DNA from: Intestinimonas butyriciproducens
Lineage (GTDB): Bacteria > Bacillota > Clostridia > Oscillospirales > Butyricicoccaceae
DNA: 64,000 nucleotides
Direction: 5' to 3'
Assembly (NCBI RefSeq): GCF_016901775.1
Contig: NZ_JACJKW010000011.1
Span: 35,267-99,266 of the forward strand
Shown here piece after piece: positions 7,932-15,919 of the stretch. Numbering within the stretch: the stretch's first letter is position 1; every line of letters starts with the position of its first letter. The notes below the pieces were generated by a model. It ran no database searches, was not told the DNA's origin, and worked only from the letters and a program-made list of their open reading frames with translations. Both the position numbers and the translations under genes were made by a program.

Positions 7932-10073
7932 CTATTTGGTTTTGCGGCGGAAGAGCCCCAGGAGCCCTTTGTGGGATTTGGGGCTGTTCTCCCCGCTGTG
8001 AAGGCTCTGGCTCGGGGCGAAACGGGGCAGGTGGGAGATGAAATGCTCCTGGGCGCACAGAGGTGTTTCCCCCTGGGGCGGCAGGGCATAAGTGCCGTCG
8101 GGCTGCAGAATACGGGCTTTCACATCGTCCCGGAACATGGTACAGAGCATGGAAAGGATCTGGCGGCGCAGATGCTCCGGCAGGATGGGGCAGGCGATCT
8201 CCACCCGGCGTTCGGTGTTGCGGGTCATCAGATCTCCGGAAGAAATGTACAGGCGGCAGTTTTCCCCTTCCCCGAAACAATAGACCCGGGAATGCTCCAG
8301 GAACTGGCCCACCAGACTGCGGATATGGATGTTCTCGGTCTCACCGGGCACGCCGGGCAGCAGGCAGCAAATGCCCCGCACCAGCATCCGGATGTGCACC
8401 CCGGCCTGGGAGGCCTCCCGCAGCTTCTGGATGATGTCCTTGTCGGTGACGCTGTTGCATTTGAAGGTCAGACTGCCGGGCAGGCCCTGCTGGCACAGAC
8501 GGATCTGCTCGTCGATGCCCGCCAGGATGTTGCTTTTGAAGCTGGCCGGGGCCACCCACAGCTTCTGGTAGATCCCTTCCAGGTTGCCCAGGCCCATGTT
8601 GGCGAAAAAGGCAGCGGCATCGGCGCCGATCACCGGGTCTCTTGTCAGATAGGAATAGTCGGTGTAGAGCTTTGCCGTCTTTTCGTTGTAGTTGCCGGTG
8701 CCGATCTGGGTGATATAGCGCACCTGGCCCTGTTCCCGGCGGGTGATCAGGCAGATCTTGGAATGGACCTTGAAGCCGTCCATGCCGTAGATCACCCGGC
8801 ACCCGGCCTCTTCCAGCTGATTGGCCCATTCGATGTTGTTCTGCTCGTCAAAGCGGGCCCGCAGCTCCATGAGCACGGTGACTTCCTTGCCGTTTTCCGC
8901 GGCGGAGATCAGGTATTCGGCCAGCTTGGACTGCCGGGCAATGCGGTACAGGGTGATCTTGATGGAGATCACATCCGGATCAAAGGCGCTCTCACGGATC
9001 AGCTGGAGGAAGGGCTGCATGCTTTCAAAGGGGAAGGACAAAAGCACATCCCCCTGGTTTTGCAGCTGCTCTGTGATGGAACCCCGGCCGGAGAAGGCCG
9101 GGCTGGCGCCGGGCACAAAAGAGGGCTGCACCAGTTCCTGGTGCTGGGTGGGGGAGAGCACTTTTGGGAGCTGGCTCCAGAAGGAAAGATCCAGAGGGGT
9201 CTGGCTGTGAAACACCTGCCGGGATGCCAGTTTCAGCTTCTGGCAGAGGAATTTCATGGATTCATCTGCCAGAGCGCCCTGGATCTCCAGGCGCACCGGG
9301 GTCAGCCGGCGGCGCTTTTTCAGCATATTGCTCATGTACTGCCGGTAATCCAGATCTTCGTCAAAGAACCCGGCGTCGGTGTCCAGGTCGGCATTGCGGG
9401 TGACGCAGATCACCGCCGCATGGCTCACTTTGTAGATCTGGAACACTTTTTCCGCATAAAAGCGGATGATGTCCTCGGCCAGCAGGAACCGGCGCTGCTC
9501 ACCCGGGAGGAAATAGAGCCGCTGGATCATGGGGGGCAGGGGGATCAGTCCCAGCAGCCGGTGGTCCTTCTGCTCCAGGGTGGCCGCCACCGTCAGCTGC
9601 TTGTTGTTCAGGTGAGGGAAGGGGTGGCGGGGGTCGATGATCTGGGGGGAGAGCACCGGAAGGATGGAGGCATTGAAATATTTTTCCACATCCTTCTGCT
9701 CTTCCCGGCTCAGCTCTTCCATCCGGAGAGCGGTGAGCCCATTTTTCTCCAGCTGGCCCATCACCGCGGCATAGGTCCGGTCCCGCTCCTGATAAAGAGG
9801 GGCGCAGGCCTGGAAGATGGCATCCAGCTGATCTTCTGCGGTCATGCCGGTTTTGTTGTCCACATAGTCGGGGGCATAGGCCATATAATCGGTGAGGCTG
9901 CCCACCCGCACCATAAAGAACTCATCTAAGTTGGTGGTGAAGATATTGACAAAATTCAGCCGCTCCAACAGAGGGATGGTGGGGCAGCTGGCCTCTTCCA
10001 GCACCCGATGGTTGAAACGGAGCCAGGAAAGCTCCCGGTTCTGCATATAATTGCAATTTGATTTGAGGGTCAT
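7932..10073 (-). CDS. ppk: Polyphosphate kinase 1
   Basis: This 713-residue Ppk1 reversibly moves the terminal phosphate of ATP onto polyphosphate. The N-terminal domain begins NRELSWLRFNHRVLEEA and contains NLDEFFMVRVGSL. The PLD-like catalytic half has ITLYRIARQSKLAEYLISAA, then KVHSKICLITRR with the histidine expected to be autophosphorylated, the TGNYNEKTAKLYTDYS motif, and STGD-like SSGDLMTRNTERRVE. It lies 25 bp after ppx, so the two form an operon. The ATG has GGAG nine bases upstream. The last about 25 residues (SQSLHSGENSP) overlap a 20-bp stretch that also occurs in two intergenic repeats, suggesting the tail may be repeat-derived. Confidence 0.95.
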   Translation of the reverse strand: MTLKSNCNYMQNRELSWLRFNHRVLEEASCPTIPLLERLNFVNIFTTNLDEFFMVRVGSLTDYMAYAPDYVDNKTGMTAEDQLDAIFQACAPLYQERDRTYAAVMGQLEKNGLTALRMEELSREEQKDVEKYFNASILPVLSPQIIDPRHPFPHLNNKQLTVAATLEQKDHRLLGLIPLPPMIQRLYFLPGEQRRFLLAEDIIRFYAEKVFQIYKVSHAAVICVTRNADLDTDAGFFDEDLDYRQYMSNMLKKRRRLTPVRLEIQGALADESMKFLCQKLKLASRQVFHSQTPLDLSFWSQLPKVLSPTQHQELVQPSFVPGASPAFSGRGSITEQLQNQGDVLLSFPFESMQPFLQLIRESAFDPDVISIKITLYRIARQSKLAEYLISAAENGKEVTVLMELRARFDEQNNIEWANQLEEAGCRVIYGMDGFKVHSKICLITRREQGQVRYITQIGTGNYNEKTAKLYTDYSYLTRDPVIGADAAAFFANMGLGNLEGIYQKLWVAPASFKSNILAGIDEQIRLCQQGLPGSLTFKCNSVTDKDIIQKLREASQAGVHIRMLVRGICCLLPGVPGETENIHIRSLVGQFLEHSRVYCFGEGENCRLYISSGDLMTRNTERRVEIACPILPEHLRRQILSMLCTMFRDDVKARILQPDGTYALPPQGETPLCAQEHFISHLPRFAPSQSLHSGENSPKSHKGLLGLFRRKTK

Positions 10074-10098
10074 GGCTGTTCGCTCCTTTTCGGCTAGA

Positions 10099-10998
10099 TT
10101 AGCTGCGGAGGATTCGGTCGAAGAGATAGCCTTCCCGGATGCCCGGCTTGCTGACGACGAAATGCTCCGGGCCGAATTTCTTCACGGCCTGGTTTAAAAT
10201 GGTCATGCCGGGCAGGATGGTGAACACCCGGTCGGGCACCACCCGGTAGATGCTTTGCAGCTGGCGGAAGTCCTGGGTTTTCAGTTTTTTATTGATTTCG
10301 GATACATACCCGGCGTCCACTTCGGTCTGGCACTTGGGCACATTGTAAAGCTCACGGCACAGCTTGAAAAAGCCCCGGGCCGTGCCGCCGATGCCGCAGA
10401 GGGTAACGGGGCCGGGCAAAGGAAGCCAGTCGATGGAGGAAAACTCCTGTTTCACCCGCTGGCGCATTCTTTTCCGGTCCTTTTCCGTGGGGAAGAGGGA
10501 GGAGGAGTACTGGGTATACAGGTTGAGGGAACCGATGGGCAGGCTCTGTAGGTGCTGGATCTTGCCGTCTTTGAACTGGACCAGCTCGGTGCTGCCGCCG
10601 CCGATGTCGATGATCACGCCGCTTTGCACATTCAGGTAATGGGAAGCGCCCACGAAATCCAGCCGGGCTTCCTCCTGGCCGGTGAGCACTTCGGCCCGTC
10701 TTCCCACGGCATTTTCCAGGGCGGTCTGCACTTCTTCCAGGTTATTGATGTTCCGCAGAGAAGCGGTAGCGATGATGGAAATCTGATCCACTTCCAGGTT
10801 CTGGGCCAGCTTCACAAAGCTGCGGATCTCTTCGCAGCATTTTTTGATGCCAGCCTCATTCAGAGCGCCTTTTTCCACATATCCGGCCAGACCGGCCATG
10901 CTCTTTTTGTTCATCAGCATATCCAGCTTTTCATTTTCGTGACGGAAAACCGTCATGCGGATGGAGTTGGAGCCTACATCTATAATGGCATACAGCAT
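10099..10998 (-). CDS. ppx: Exopolyphosphatase, Ppx/GppA family (short form)
   Basis: This 299-residue protein contains only the ASKHA phosphatase core of the Ppx/GppA family. Visible motifs are AIIDVGSNSIRMTVF (phosphate 1), the ATASLRNINN strand, GQEEARLDFVGA, DIGGGSTELVQF (phosphate 2) and GIGGTARGFFKL. It would remove terminal phosphates from polyphosphate or act on pppGpp. ATG 10998 is chosen because the conserved core begins there and AGGGGG precedes it; the frame stays open for 97 further codons upstream without family features. It lacks the C-terminal HD-like domain of E. coli Ppx. It is the first gene of the ppx-ppk unit. Confidence 0.9.
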   Translation of the reverse strand: MLYAIIDVGSNSIRMTVFRHENEKLDMLMNKKSMAGLAGYVEKGALNEAGIKKCCEEIRSFVKLAQNLEVDQISIIATASLRNINNLEEVQTALENAVGRRAEVLTGQEEARLDFVGASHYLNVQSGVIIDIGGGSTELVQFKDGKIQHLQSLPIGSLNLYTQYSSSLFPTEKDRKRMRQRVKQEFSSIDWLPLPGPVTLCGIGGTARGFFKLCRELYNVPKCQTEVDAGYVSEINKKLKTQDFRQLQSIYRVVPDRVFTILPGMTILNQAVKKFGPEHFVVSKPGIREGYLFDRILRS

Positions 10999-11054
10999 AA
11001 CAAAACCCCCTGTTTTAAGTTTGGAAAAAAGCAGCAGGGCCGCTTTTTCCAGTT

Positions 11055-11144
11055 TTCCCACGGGCCTGGGTGCACGCCTGCGGCGCACACTGGCCCCGTG
11101 ATCGGTGCAAAAAGCCACGGGCAGGTCCCGGCTTTTTGCGGATG
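11055..11144 (-). repeat. Second intergenic repeat family, copy 1 (ATCCGCAAAAAGC type)
   Basis: On the minus strand this reads ATCCGCAAAAAGCC, GGGACCTGCCCG, GGCTTTTTGCACC, then ATCA-GGGGCC-AGTGTGCGCC and AGGCGTGCA. The same ordered pieces recur at 19447-19590, and the first part also at 15829-15913, with paired changes in the stem. The gap from 10999 to 11269 otherwise shows no gene. Confidence 0.7.
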
Positions 11145-11269
11145 GAAAAATGGCAGGGACAATGGTTTTTCCCATTTCTGCGTTTTCCCCATCTCTCCAT
11201 GGTATTATCTCTATCATAGCGGAAAAAAGGGAAATTTTCCAGTGCATCCTGTAAAATCTCCGTAAAGTC

Positions 11270-11549
11270 CAGCGTGACGCTGGACCCAAAACTCGCTGAA
11301 GGCTTTATGCGTTGTTTGCATTTTTGCTCCGGGGTCCCGTGTCGGGACGGCCAAAACTCTCCCAGGCTTTATGCGCTGGGATACCTCGGTGCTCCGGTGC
11401 TGGCGAGCCAACACCGGCAGGGGCCGGGATGCAATTCTGGCAAAGTGCAAACAAAAAAGCTCCCCCGCAGGAGAGCTTTTGGCTTGGTTCTATTGCCTAG
11501 CGCGGCAGCGCAGTATGGCCGTCCGGCCACCGGACCGGCGTCACGCTGC
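11270..11549. repeat. Intergenic hairpin mosaic downstream of nptA
   Basis: This contains CCAGCG-TGA-CGCTGG near 11268, GTCCCG-TGT-CGGGAC near 11336, the GGTGCTGGC/GCCAACACCGG stem near 11396-11418, and the TTGCCTAGCGCGGCAGCG unit. It ends with GTCCGG-CCA-CCGGAC at 11521-11535. GCAGCGTGACGC on the minus strand directly follows the nptA stop. Confidence 0.85.
11453..11480 (-). terminator. Rho-independent terminator of nptA
   Basis: A stem CCAAAAGCTC...GGGGGAGCTTTT on the minus strand is followed by a T-run. It lies about 70 bp after the nptA stop, with hairpin repeats in between. Confidence 0.7.
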
Positions 11550-13328
11550 TCATATGACTTTGTTCAGATACTTGTTCTCATAGAGGGAAGAGAAGGCCTG
11601 GAACTCATCGGTGCGCAGGTCTTTGAGGATCTTCCGGTACTCATGCACATCGAACTGGTTTTCGGTATCGGCCATCATCATCACATACACCGCCACATTG
11701 GAGCAGTGGTCGGAGATCTTTTCGTAGTCGTGGATGATGTCCAGGAAGGGGATGCCGGTGCTGACGGTGCAGATGCCGCTTTGCAGACGGGAGATATGGC
11801 GGCTCTTGAGGGCTTCCTTGATGGAGTCGATCACATCTTCCAGGGGTTCCACCTGGCGGGCCAGAGTGGCGTCATTGTTTTCATAGGCCTGGACGGTGAG
11901 GGAGACGATCTCTTCCACCGCCTGGCTCATCACCCGCAGCTCGGAGATGGCTTCCTGGGAAAAGACGGTGCCCCGCTCCTGCATATCCTCATAGAACTCC
12001 AGCAGGTTTTCCGCATAGTCGCCTACCCGCTCGAAGTCGCCGATGGAATGGAGCATTTCCGAATAGGCCTTCCGGCTGTTTTCCGAAAGCTCGTCCTCCT
12101 TGATGCCCAGCATATAGGAGTTGAGTCGGGCTTCGGCCCGGTCCAGGAAGCTCTCGGTGTCCTTGAAGGTCTCCAGCCGGGGGGGAGTCTGATCCACGAT
12201 GGCGGCGTTGACCATTTTTAGGTTGGACTGAGCGCTCTGGCCCATGGCCAGGATGATCTTGTTGCACTGTTCCAGAGCAACGGCGGGAGAGGAATAGAAA
12301 CGCTCGTCCAGACGGCTCAGGTCGTGAGAAATCTCGTTTTCTGTGGGCTTCTGCTTGATGGTCTTTTCCGCCAGGGTGATGAGCACACCCCGGAAGGGGA
12401 TGAACAGAATGGTGACCACTACATTAAATAAGGTATGGAAGTTGGCGATAGCAGCTTTGTCGATGGGGTCGTTCCAGAAGGAAAAACCGATGACGGCATT
12501 GAGGGTATAGATCACCGTGATAAAGAAGATAGAACCGATCAGGTTGAAATAGAAATGGATCATGGCGGCCCGCTTGGCGTTTTTATTGGCGCCCAGGGCG
12601 GACAGCAGGGCGGTGACGCAGGTGCCGATGTTCTGGCCCATGATGATGGGGATGGCAGCGGCATAGGAGATGGCGCCGGTGGAGGCCACGGCCTGGAGGA
12701 TACCCACCGAAGCGGAAGAACTCTGGATGATGCCGGTGACCACCAGGCCCACCAGAACGCCCAGGATGGGGTTGGTGAACAGGGTGAACATATTCTGGAA
12801 CCAGGGCAGGTCCCGGAGGGAAGTGACCGAGCCTTCCATCACCGACATACCGATGAACAGAACGCCGAAGCCCAGCAGAATCTCGCCGAAGTCATGGAGC
12901 TTCCGTTTTTTGGCGAACATGAAGATGGCGGCGCCGACGGCCACAGCCACATAGGCCAGCATAGAGGGCTTGAGCAGCTGCATGAAGACGCTGTTCTCCA
13001 ATGTGCCGGAGGAATCCAGACGCAGCAGCTGAGCGGTGACGGTGGTGCCGATGTTGGCGCCCATGATGACGCCCACGGCCTGACGCAGGTTCATGATGCC
13101 GGCGTTGACGAAGCCCACCACCATAACTGTGGTTGCCGAAGAGCTCTGGATGATGCCGGTGACCAGGGCGCCGATGCCGATGGCCTTAAAGATGTTGCCG
13201 GTGACGGTTTCCAGGGTTTTTTCCAGTTTTTCGCCGGCCATTTTCTCCAGGGCGTTGCCCATGGTGAGCATGCCGTAGATGAAAAGTCCCAGGCCGCCTA
13301 ATAGCTTCAGCAGTGAAAAAATGTCCAT
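11550..13328 (-). CDS. Na+/phosphate cotransporter with PhoU-like domain
   Basis: This 592-residue membrane protein belongs to the NptA/YjbB family. The N-terminal half has two inverted repeats of the Na/Pi_cotrans domain, each with the QSSSA motif (GIIQSSSATTVMVVGF and GIIQSSSASVGILQAV) that forms the sodium and phosphate sites. From about residue 375 a cytoplasmic PhoU-like four-helix region follows (MLHSIGDFERVGDYAENLLE, DIIHDYEKISDHCSNVAVYV). ATG 13328 is chosen because GGAGG lies 7 bp upstream; an earlier in-frame start would add 41 polar residues. With ppx-ppk further along the same strand it forms a phosphate-handling group. Confidence 0.92.
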   Translation of the reverse strand: MDIFSLLKLLGGLGLFIYGMLTMGNALEKMAGEKLEKTLETVTGNIFKAIGIGALVTGIIQSSSATTVMVVGFVNAGIMNLRQAVGVIMGANIGTTVTAQLLRLDSSGTLENSVFMQLLKPSMLAYVAVAVGAAIFMFAKKRKLHDFGEILLGFGVLFIGMSVMEGSVTSLRDLPWFQNMFTLFTNPILGVLVGLVVTGIIQSSSASVGILQAVASTGAISYAAAIPIIMGQNIGTCVTALLSALGANKNAKRAAMIHFYFNLIGSIFFITVIYTLNAVIGFSFWNDPIDKAAIANFHTLFNVVVTILFIPFRGVLITLAEKTIKQKPTENEISHDLSRLDERFYSSPAVALEQCNKIILAMGQSAQSNLKMVNAAIVDQTPPRLETFKDTESFLDRAEARLNSYMLGIKEDELSENSRKAYSEMLHSIGDFERVGDYAENLLEFYEDMQERGTVFSQEAISELRVMSQAVEEIVSLTVQAYENNDATLARQVEPLEDVIDSIKEALKSRHISRLQSGICTVSTGIPFLDIIHDYEKISDHCSNVAVYVMMMADTENQFDVHEYRKILKDLRTDEFQAFSSLYENKYLNKVI

Positions 13329-13451
13329 GTGATTTCCTCCACTTCCCCTCGTTGTGAGAGATTCTTCTTTTTTGTCTTTTTTGTCATGGGGGTGTAAACC
13401 TTTTGTAAATTCATACATTCCCATGATACCAATGGGAAAAGATTTCGTCAA

Positions 13452-13885
13452 TGAAAAACTGGTTGTGTAAAAGGAAATTTACACGGCGAGCCGCCGCTCC
13501 CATACTGCGCTGCCGCGCCCAGCAACAGAACTCAGGCCGGCCCAGTGCCGCAGGGCAAAGAAACGCCCCCCTTGTGCAAAGGGGGACAGCATGGCAGCGC
13601 CATGCAGGGGGGATTGGCGGCGTGGCGGACCGGCAGCAGAGTATGACCATCCCGACACGGGACCCCGCCGGGAGGCTGGAAAAGGGTCGGGGAAAAACCT
13701 AGTTTTTCCCCGAGAGGTCCGGTGCCCGGACAGTCATACCTTCTTTGTCTTTGTTGGTTGTTTTTGCCTTGGCAAAGAAAGCCTGGCCGTCCCGACACGG
13801 GACCGAAATAACACGCCGCCAATGCCGGAAATTCCTTTTGGAATTTCCGGCAGCCTTCACCGCAGTGAAGGCTCTGGCTCTTAGG
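13452..13885. repeat. Intergenic hairpin mosaic, nptA to the C26 hydrolase
   Basis: This is packed with modules: GCGCTGCCGCGC near 13508, a C5/G6 frame (CCCCCTTGTGCAAAGGGGG ... CAGGGGGGATTG) at 13566-13617, and ATCCCG-ACA-CGGGAC near 13656. A perfect 25-nt palindrome with central CTAG (arms CGGGGAAAAAC/GTTTTTCCCCG) lies at 13688-13712, then GTCCGG-TGC-CCGGAC near 13718 and GTCCCG-ACA-CGGGAC near 13789. A GCCGGAAATTCC stem near 13821 and a GCCTTCACC-GCAGTGAAGGC stem end right before the next promoter. The nptA leader itself (13329-13451) shows nothing recognisable. Confidence 0.85.
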
Positions 13886-13914
13886 TGGACAGGGCGGGGA
13901 GAATCTGGTATAGT
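13886..13914 (+). promoter_or_regulatory. Sigma-A-type promoter for the C26 hydrolase gene
   Basis: TGGACA, a 17-bp spacer and TATAGT lie 51 bp before the start codon. The repeat block ends exactly at this promoter. Confidence 0.65.
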
Positions 13915-13964
13915 AGGGGGCAGGTGGGAGCACCACCCCAGTAAAATAAAGCAGGTGATAAAAA

Positions 13965-14675
13965 ATGATCAATGGTAAACTGGTGATCTTGGTTTCTTCC
14001 GACTCGGGGGTTCTGCAAAGCGGGGCCCGTGAGCTGCGCAGTCCTGCGGCCTATACCCGGGCCATTGCGCAGGCCGGGGCCGTGCCGGTGATCGGCGGGG
14101 AACAGTGCCCCGAAGAGCTGGCCGAGCTGTGCGACGGCCTGCTGCTGTCCGGCGGCCCGGACATCGAGCCGGAGCTGTTCGGCGAGACCATTTATAACGA
14201 TACTGTCCACATGGACACCCCCCGGACAAAGTATGAATATGCCCTGCTCAAGGCCTTCCTGGCGAAGGGCAAGGCGGTGATGGGCATCTGCCGGGGCGAG
14301 CAGCTGATCAATGTGTATCTGGGCGGCGATATGTACCAGGACCTGGCCCATCAGAAGGGACTGTTCCACTCTAGCTATGAGCTGCGCCACAAGGTGAAGG
14401 CCGTTCCCGGTTCCTTTGTGGAAAAGCTGCTGGGCAGCGAGTTTCTGGTCAACAGCACCCATCATCAGGCGGTGCGCAACCTGGCCCCCGGCCTCAAGCT
14501 GGCCGCAGAATCTGCCGATGGCGTCATCGAAGCCTATGAGCACGAGAGCCTGCCCATTTTCGGCGTCCAGTGGCATCCGGAGCGCCTGACCAACATCATG
14601 CGGGACGAACGCACTCCCGATATGGCGCCCCTCTTTACTTATTTCCTGGAAAAGGTCAAAGCTCACACAAAATAG
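13965..14675 (+). CDS. Gamma-glutamyl-gamma-aminobutyrate hydrolase-like (peptidase C26)
   Basis: This 236-residue class I glutamine-amidotransferase-fold hydrolase resembles PuuD. The nucleophile cysteine is in VMGICRGEQLINV (near residue 109), and the histidine-glutamate pair is in FGVQWHPERL near residue 206. The oxyanion region is LLLSGGPDIEPELF. PuuD-type enzymes cleave gamma-glutamyl amide bonds, for example of gamma-glutamyl-GABA; the true substrate here is unknown. It stands alone with its own promoter. The G of its TAG stop is the first base of the palindrome GCAGCG-TGA-CGCTGC, and a terminator follows at 14730. Confidence 0.9.
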   Translation: MINGKLVILVSSDSGVLQSGARELRSPAAYTRAIAQAGAVPVIGGEQCPEELAELCDGLLLSGGPDIEPELFGETIYNDTVHMDTPRTKYEYALLKAFLAKGKAVMGICRGEQLINVYLGGDMYQDLAHQKGLFHSSYELRHKVKAVPGSFVEKLLGSEFLVNSTHHQAVRNLAPGLKLAAESADGVIEAYEHESLPIFGVQWHPERLTNIMRDERTPDMAPLFTYFLEKVKAHTK

Positions 14676-14882
14676 CAGCGTGACGCTGCACCCATACTGC
14701 GCTGCCGCGCTGAGCGACAGAACCAAGACAAAAAGCTCCCCTGTGGGGGAGCTTTTTTGTCTGCACTTTGCTAGGATTGCACCCAGGCCCTTCCCGGGTG
14801 ATGGTTTATCACACCCGGAGCACGGTGGCCCAGCAACGCATCCCCACCGGAGACAGTATGGCCGTCCCGACACGGGACCTGG
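14675..14882. repeat. Intergenic hairpin mosaic after the C26 hydrolase
   Basis: GCAGCG-TGA-CGCTGC (14675-14689) overlaps the stop codon. It is followed by the CATACTGCGCTGCCGCGC flank, a CCGGGTGATGG-TTTATCACACCCGG hairpin (14794-14818, inverted relative to other copies) and GTCCCG-ACA-CGGGAC near 14863. The block ends next to the lipoprotein promoter. Confidence 0.85.
14730..14757 (+). terminator. Rho-independent terminator of the C26 hydrolase gene
   Basis: A stem AAAAAGCTCCCC/GGGGAGCTTTTT has a short loop and six Ts. It lies 55 bp after the stop codon. Confidence 0.85.
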
Positions 14883-14911
14883 TTGACGGAAACAGGGGGA
14901 AAGGGTATAAT
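14883..14911 (+). promoter_or_regulatory. Sigma-A-type promoter for the lipoprotein gene
   Basis: TTGACG, a 17-bp spacer and a perfect TATAAT lie about 90 bp before the start codon, right after the repeat block. Confidence 0.75.
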
Positions 14912-15002
14912 AACTCTGTATATCGTTTGAATATGCTGAAAAATGCAGAGAGACAAAGAAGGCGCTCCCTGGGGGCGCCGCCGAGACCCGGAGGATAAAG
15001 AC

Positions 15003-15815
15003 ATGAAACGAACCATCCAGGCCCTGACCGCTTTTTTGCTTCTGCCCATTTTTCTGTTGGCAGGGGGATGCAGTGTCAGCCGGTTCCGCCAGCCGGAGGA
15101 AGAGGCGAAAGAGACCGTAAAGCCCGCTCCCCAGGATGAGCAGAAGGAAGAAGAGCAAACCGTTTATCAGGCCGATGCCCTTGTATATGAAAAGCAGCTG
15201 GAACTGCCTTCCGGCGAAGTGGCCGCCACTTACCGGGCGTCCCTGCCCCAGTTCAAGGAAGAGGGGAGCCAGGGGCTGATCCTGCGGAAGATCAACGAAT
15301 ATTATGAAACAGAGCTCATTTCCCTCCAGCAGGACTGCGAAAGCTATTTCGGTCAGATCCAGGCCTCTTACGGGAATGGGTGGCAGACGGCGGTGCAGCC
15401 GGTGGCCGATTACCATGTGGATTTTTCCTATGAGCTGGTGCAGCAGAGCGGCGGCCGGATCAGCGTGGTGCGCACCTACCGGTATGTGGACACCAATGTA
15501 AAGGACAAGGTGGTCTATACCGCCGAGACCTTTGATTGCCAGACCGGCTGGCCGGAAAAGCTCCAGGATCTGTTTACCGGGGACAAGGAAAAGGCCCAGC
15601 AAGCTGTTATCGAGCAGATCGAAAAATGGTGCGGGGAAAATGGCCTGGAATACAGCCAGCTCACCCCGTTCATCTTTGAAAAGCAGGACAGCTCCTTTGC
15701 CATCAGCCAGGATACCCTGTATCTGTGCATGGAGGAAAGCGCCATCAGCTCCCAGAGCGCCGGCGGCCAGCTGGTGCAGATCCCCCTGGAAAACCTGGAA
15801 AGTGTTCTGGCATAG
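15003..15815 (+). CDS. DUF3298-like lipoprotein
   Basis: This 270-residue exported protein begins MKRTIQALTAFLLLPIFL and has the lipobox LAGGC, so the cysteine near residue 23 should be lipidated and anchor it to the outer membrane leaflet. A charged, Glu/Lys-rich linker (residues 30-55) follows. The C-terminal part (DVDTNVKDKVVYTAETFDCQTG, FIFEKQDSSFAISQDTLYLCM) resembles the DUF3298/RsiV-like region seen in many Firmicute lipoproteins and anti-sigma factors, which can bind lysozyme or cell-wall fragments. There is no cytoplasmic anti-sigma domain, so I do not call it an anti-sigma factor. ATG 15003 has GGAGG eight bases upstream. A terminator follows at 15885. Confidence 0.75.
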   Translation: MKRTIQALTAFLLLPIFLLAGGCSVSRFRQPEEEAKETVKPAPQDEQKEEEQTVYQADALVYEKQLELPSGEVAATYRASLPQFKEEGSQGLILRKINEYYETELISLQQDCESYFGQIQASYGNGWQTAVQPVADYHVDFSYELVQQSGGRISVVRTYRYVDTNVKDKVVYTAETFDCQTGWPEKLQDLFTGDKEKAQQAVIEQIEKWCGENGLEYSQLTPFIFEKQDSSFAISQDTLYLCMEESAISSQSAGGQLVQIPLENLESVLA

Positions 15816-15828
15816 CTTCCCGAACACC

Positions 15829-15913
15829 GGACAAAAAACTCTGTTGTGCAAGAGACCTTTTCGCCCTTCCCCTCATCAATCCGCAAAAAGCTCCCCCACA
15901 GGGGAGCTTTTTC
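15829..15913 (+). repeat. Second intergenic repeat family, copy 2
   Basis: CTCTGTTGTGCAAGAG, TTTTCGCCCT, CCCC and ATCAATCCGCAAAAAGC match the start of the copy at 19447 in order and spacing. Here the hairpin arms are AAAAAGCTCCCC/GGGGAGCTTTTT instead of AAAAAGCTGCG/CGCAGCTTTTT. Confidence 0.7.
15885..15913. terminator. Rho-independent terminator between convergent genes
   Basis: A stem AAAAAGCTCCCC/GGGGAGCTTTTT carries T-runs on both strands, between the lipoprotein gene and the convergent ATPase gene (stop at 15920). It forms the end of the second repeat family's copy. Confidence 0.8.
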
Positions 15914-15919
15914 TGTTTT

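Noticed and set aside
13881..15851. 656-codon minus-strand frame across the C26 hydrolase and lipoprotein genes
   Set aside because: Both plus-strand genes have clear motifs, promoters and ribosome sites; the antisense frame crosses a terminator and a repeat block.
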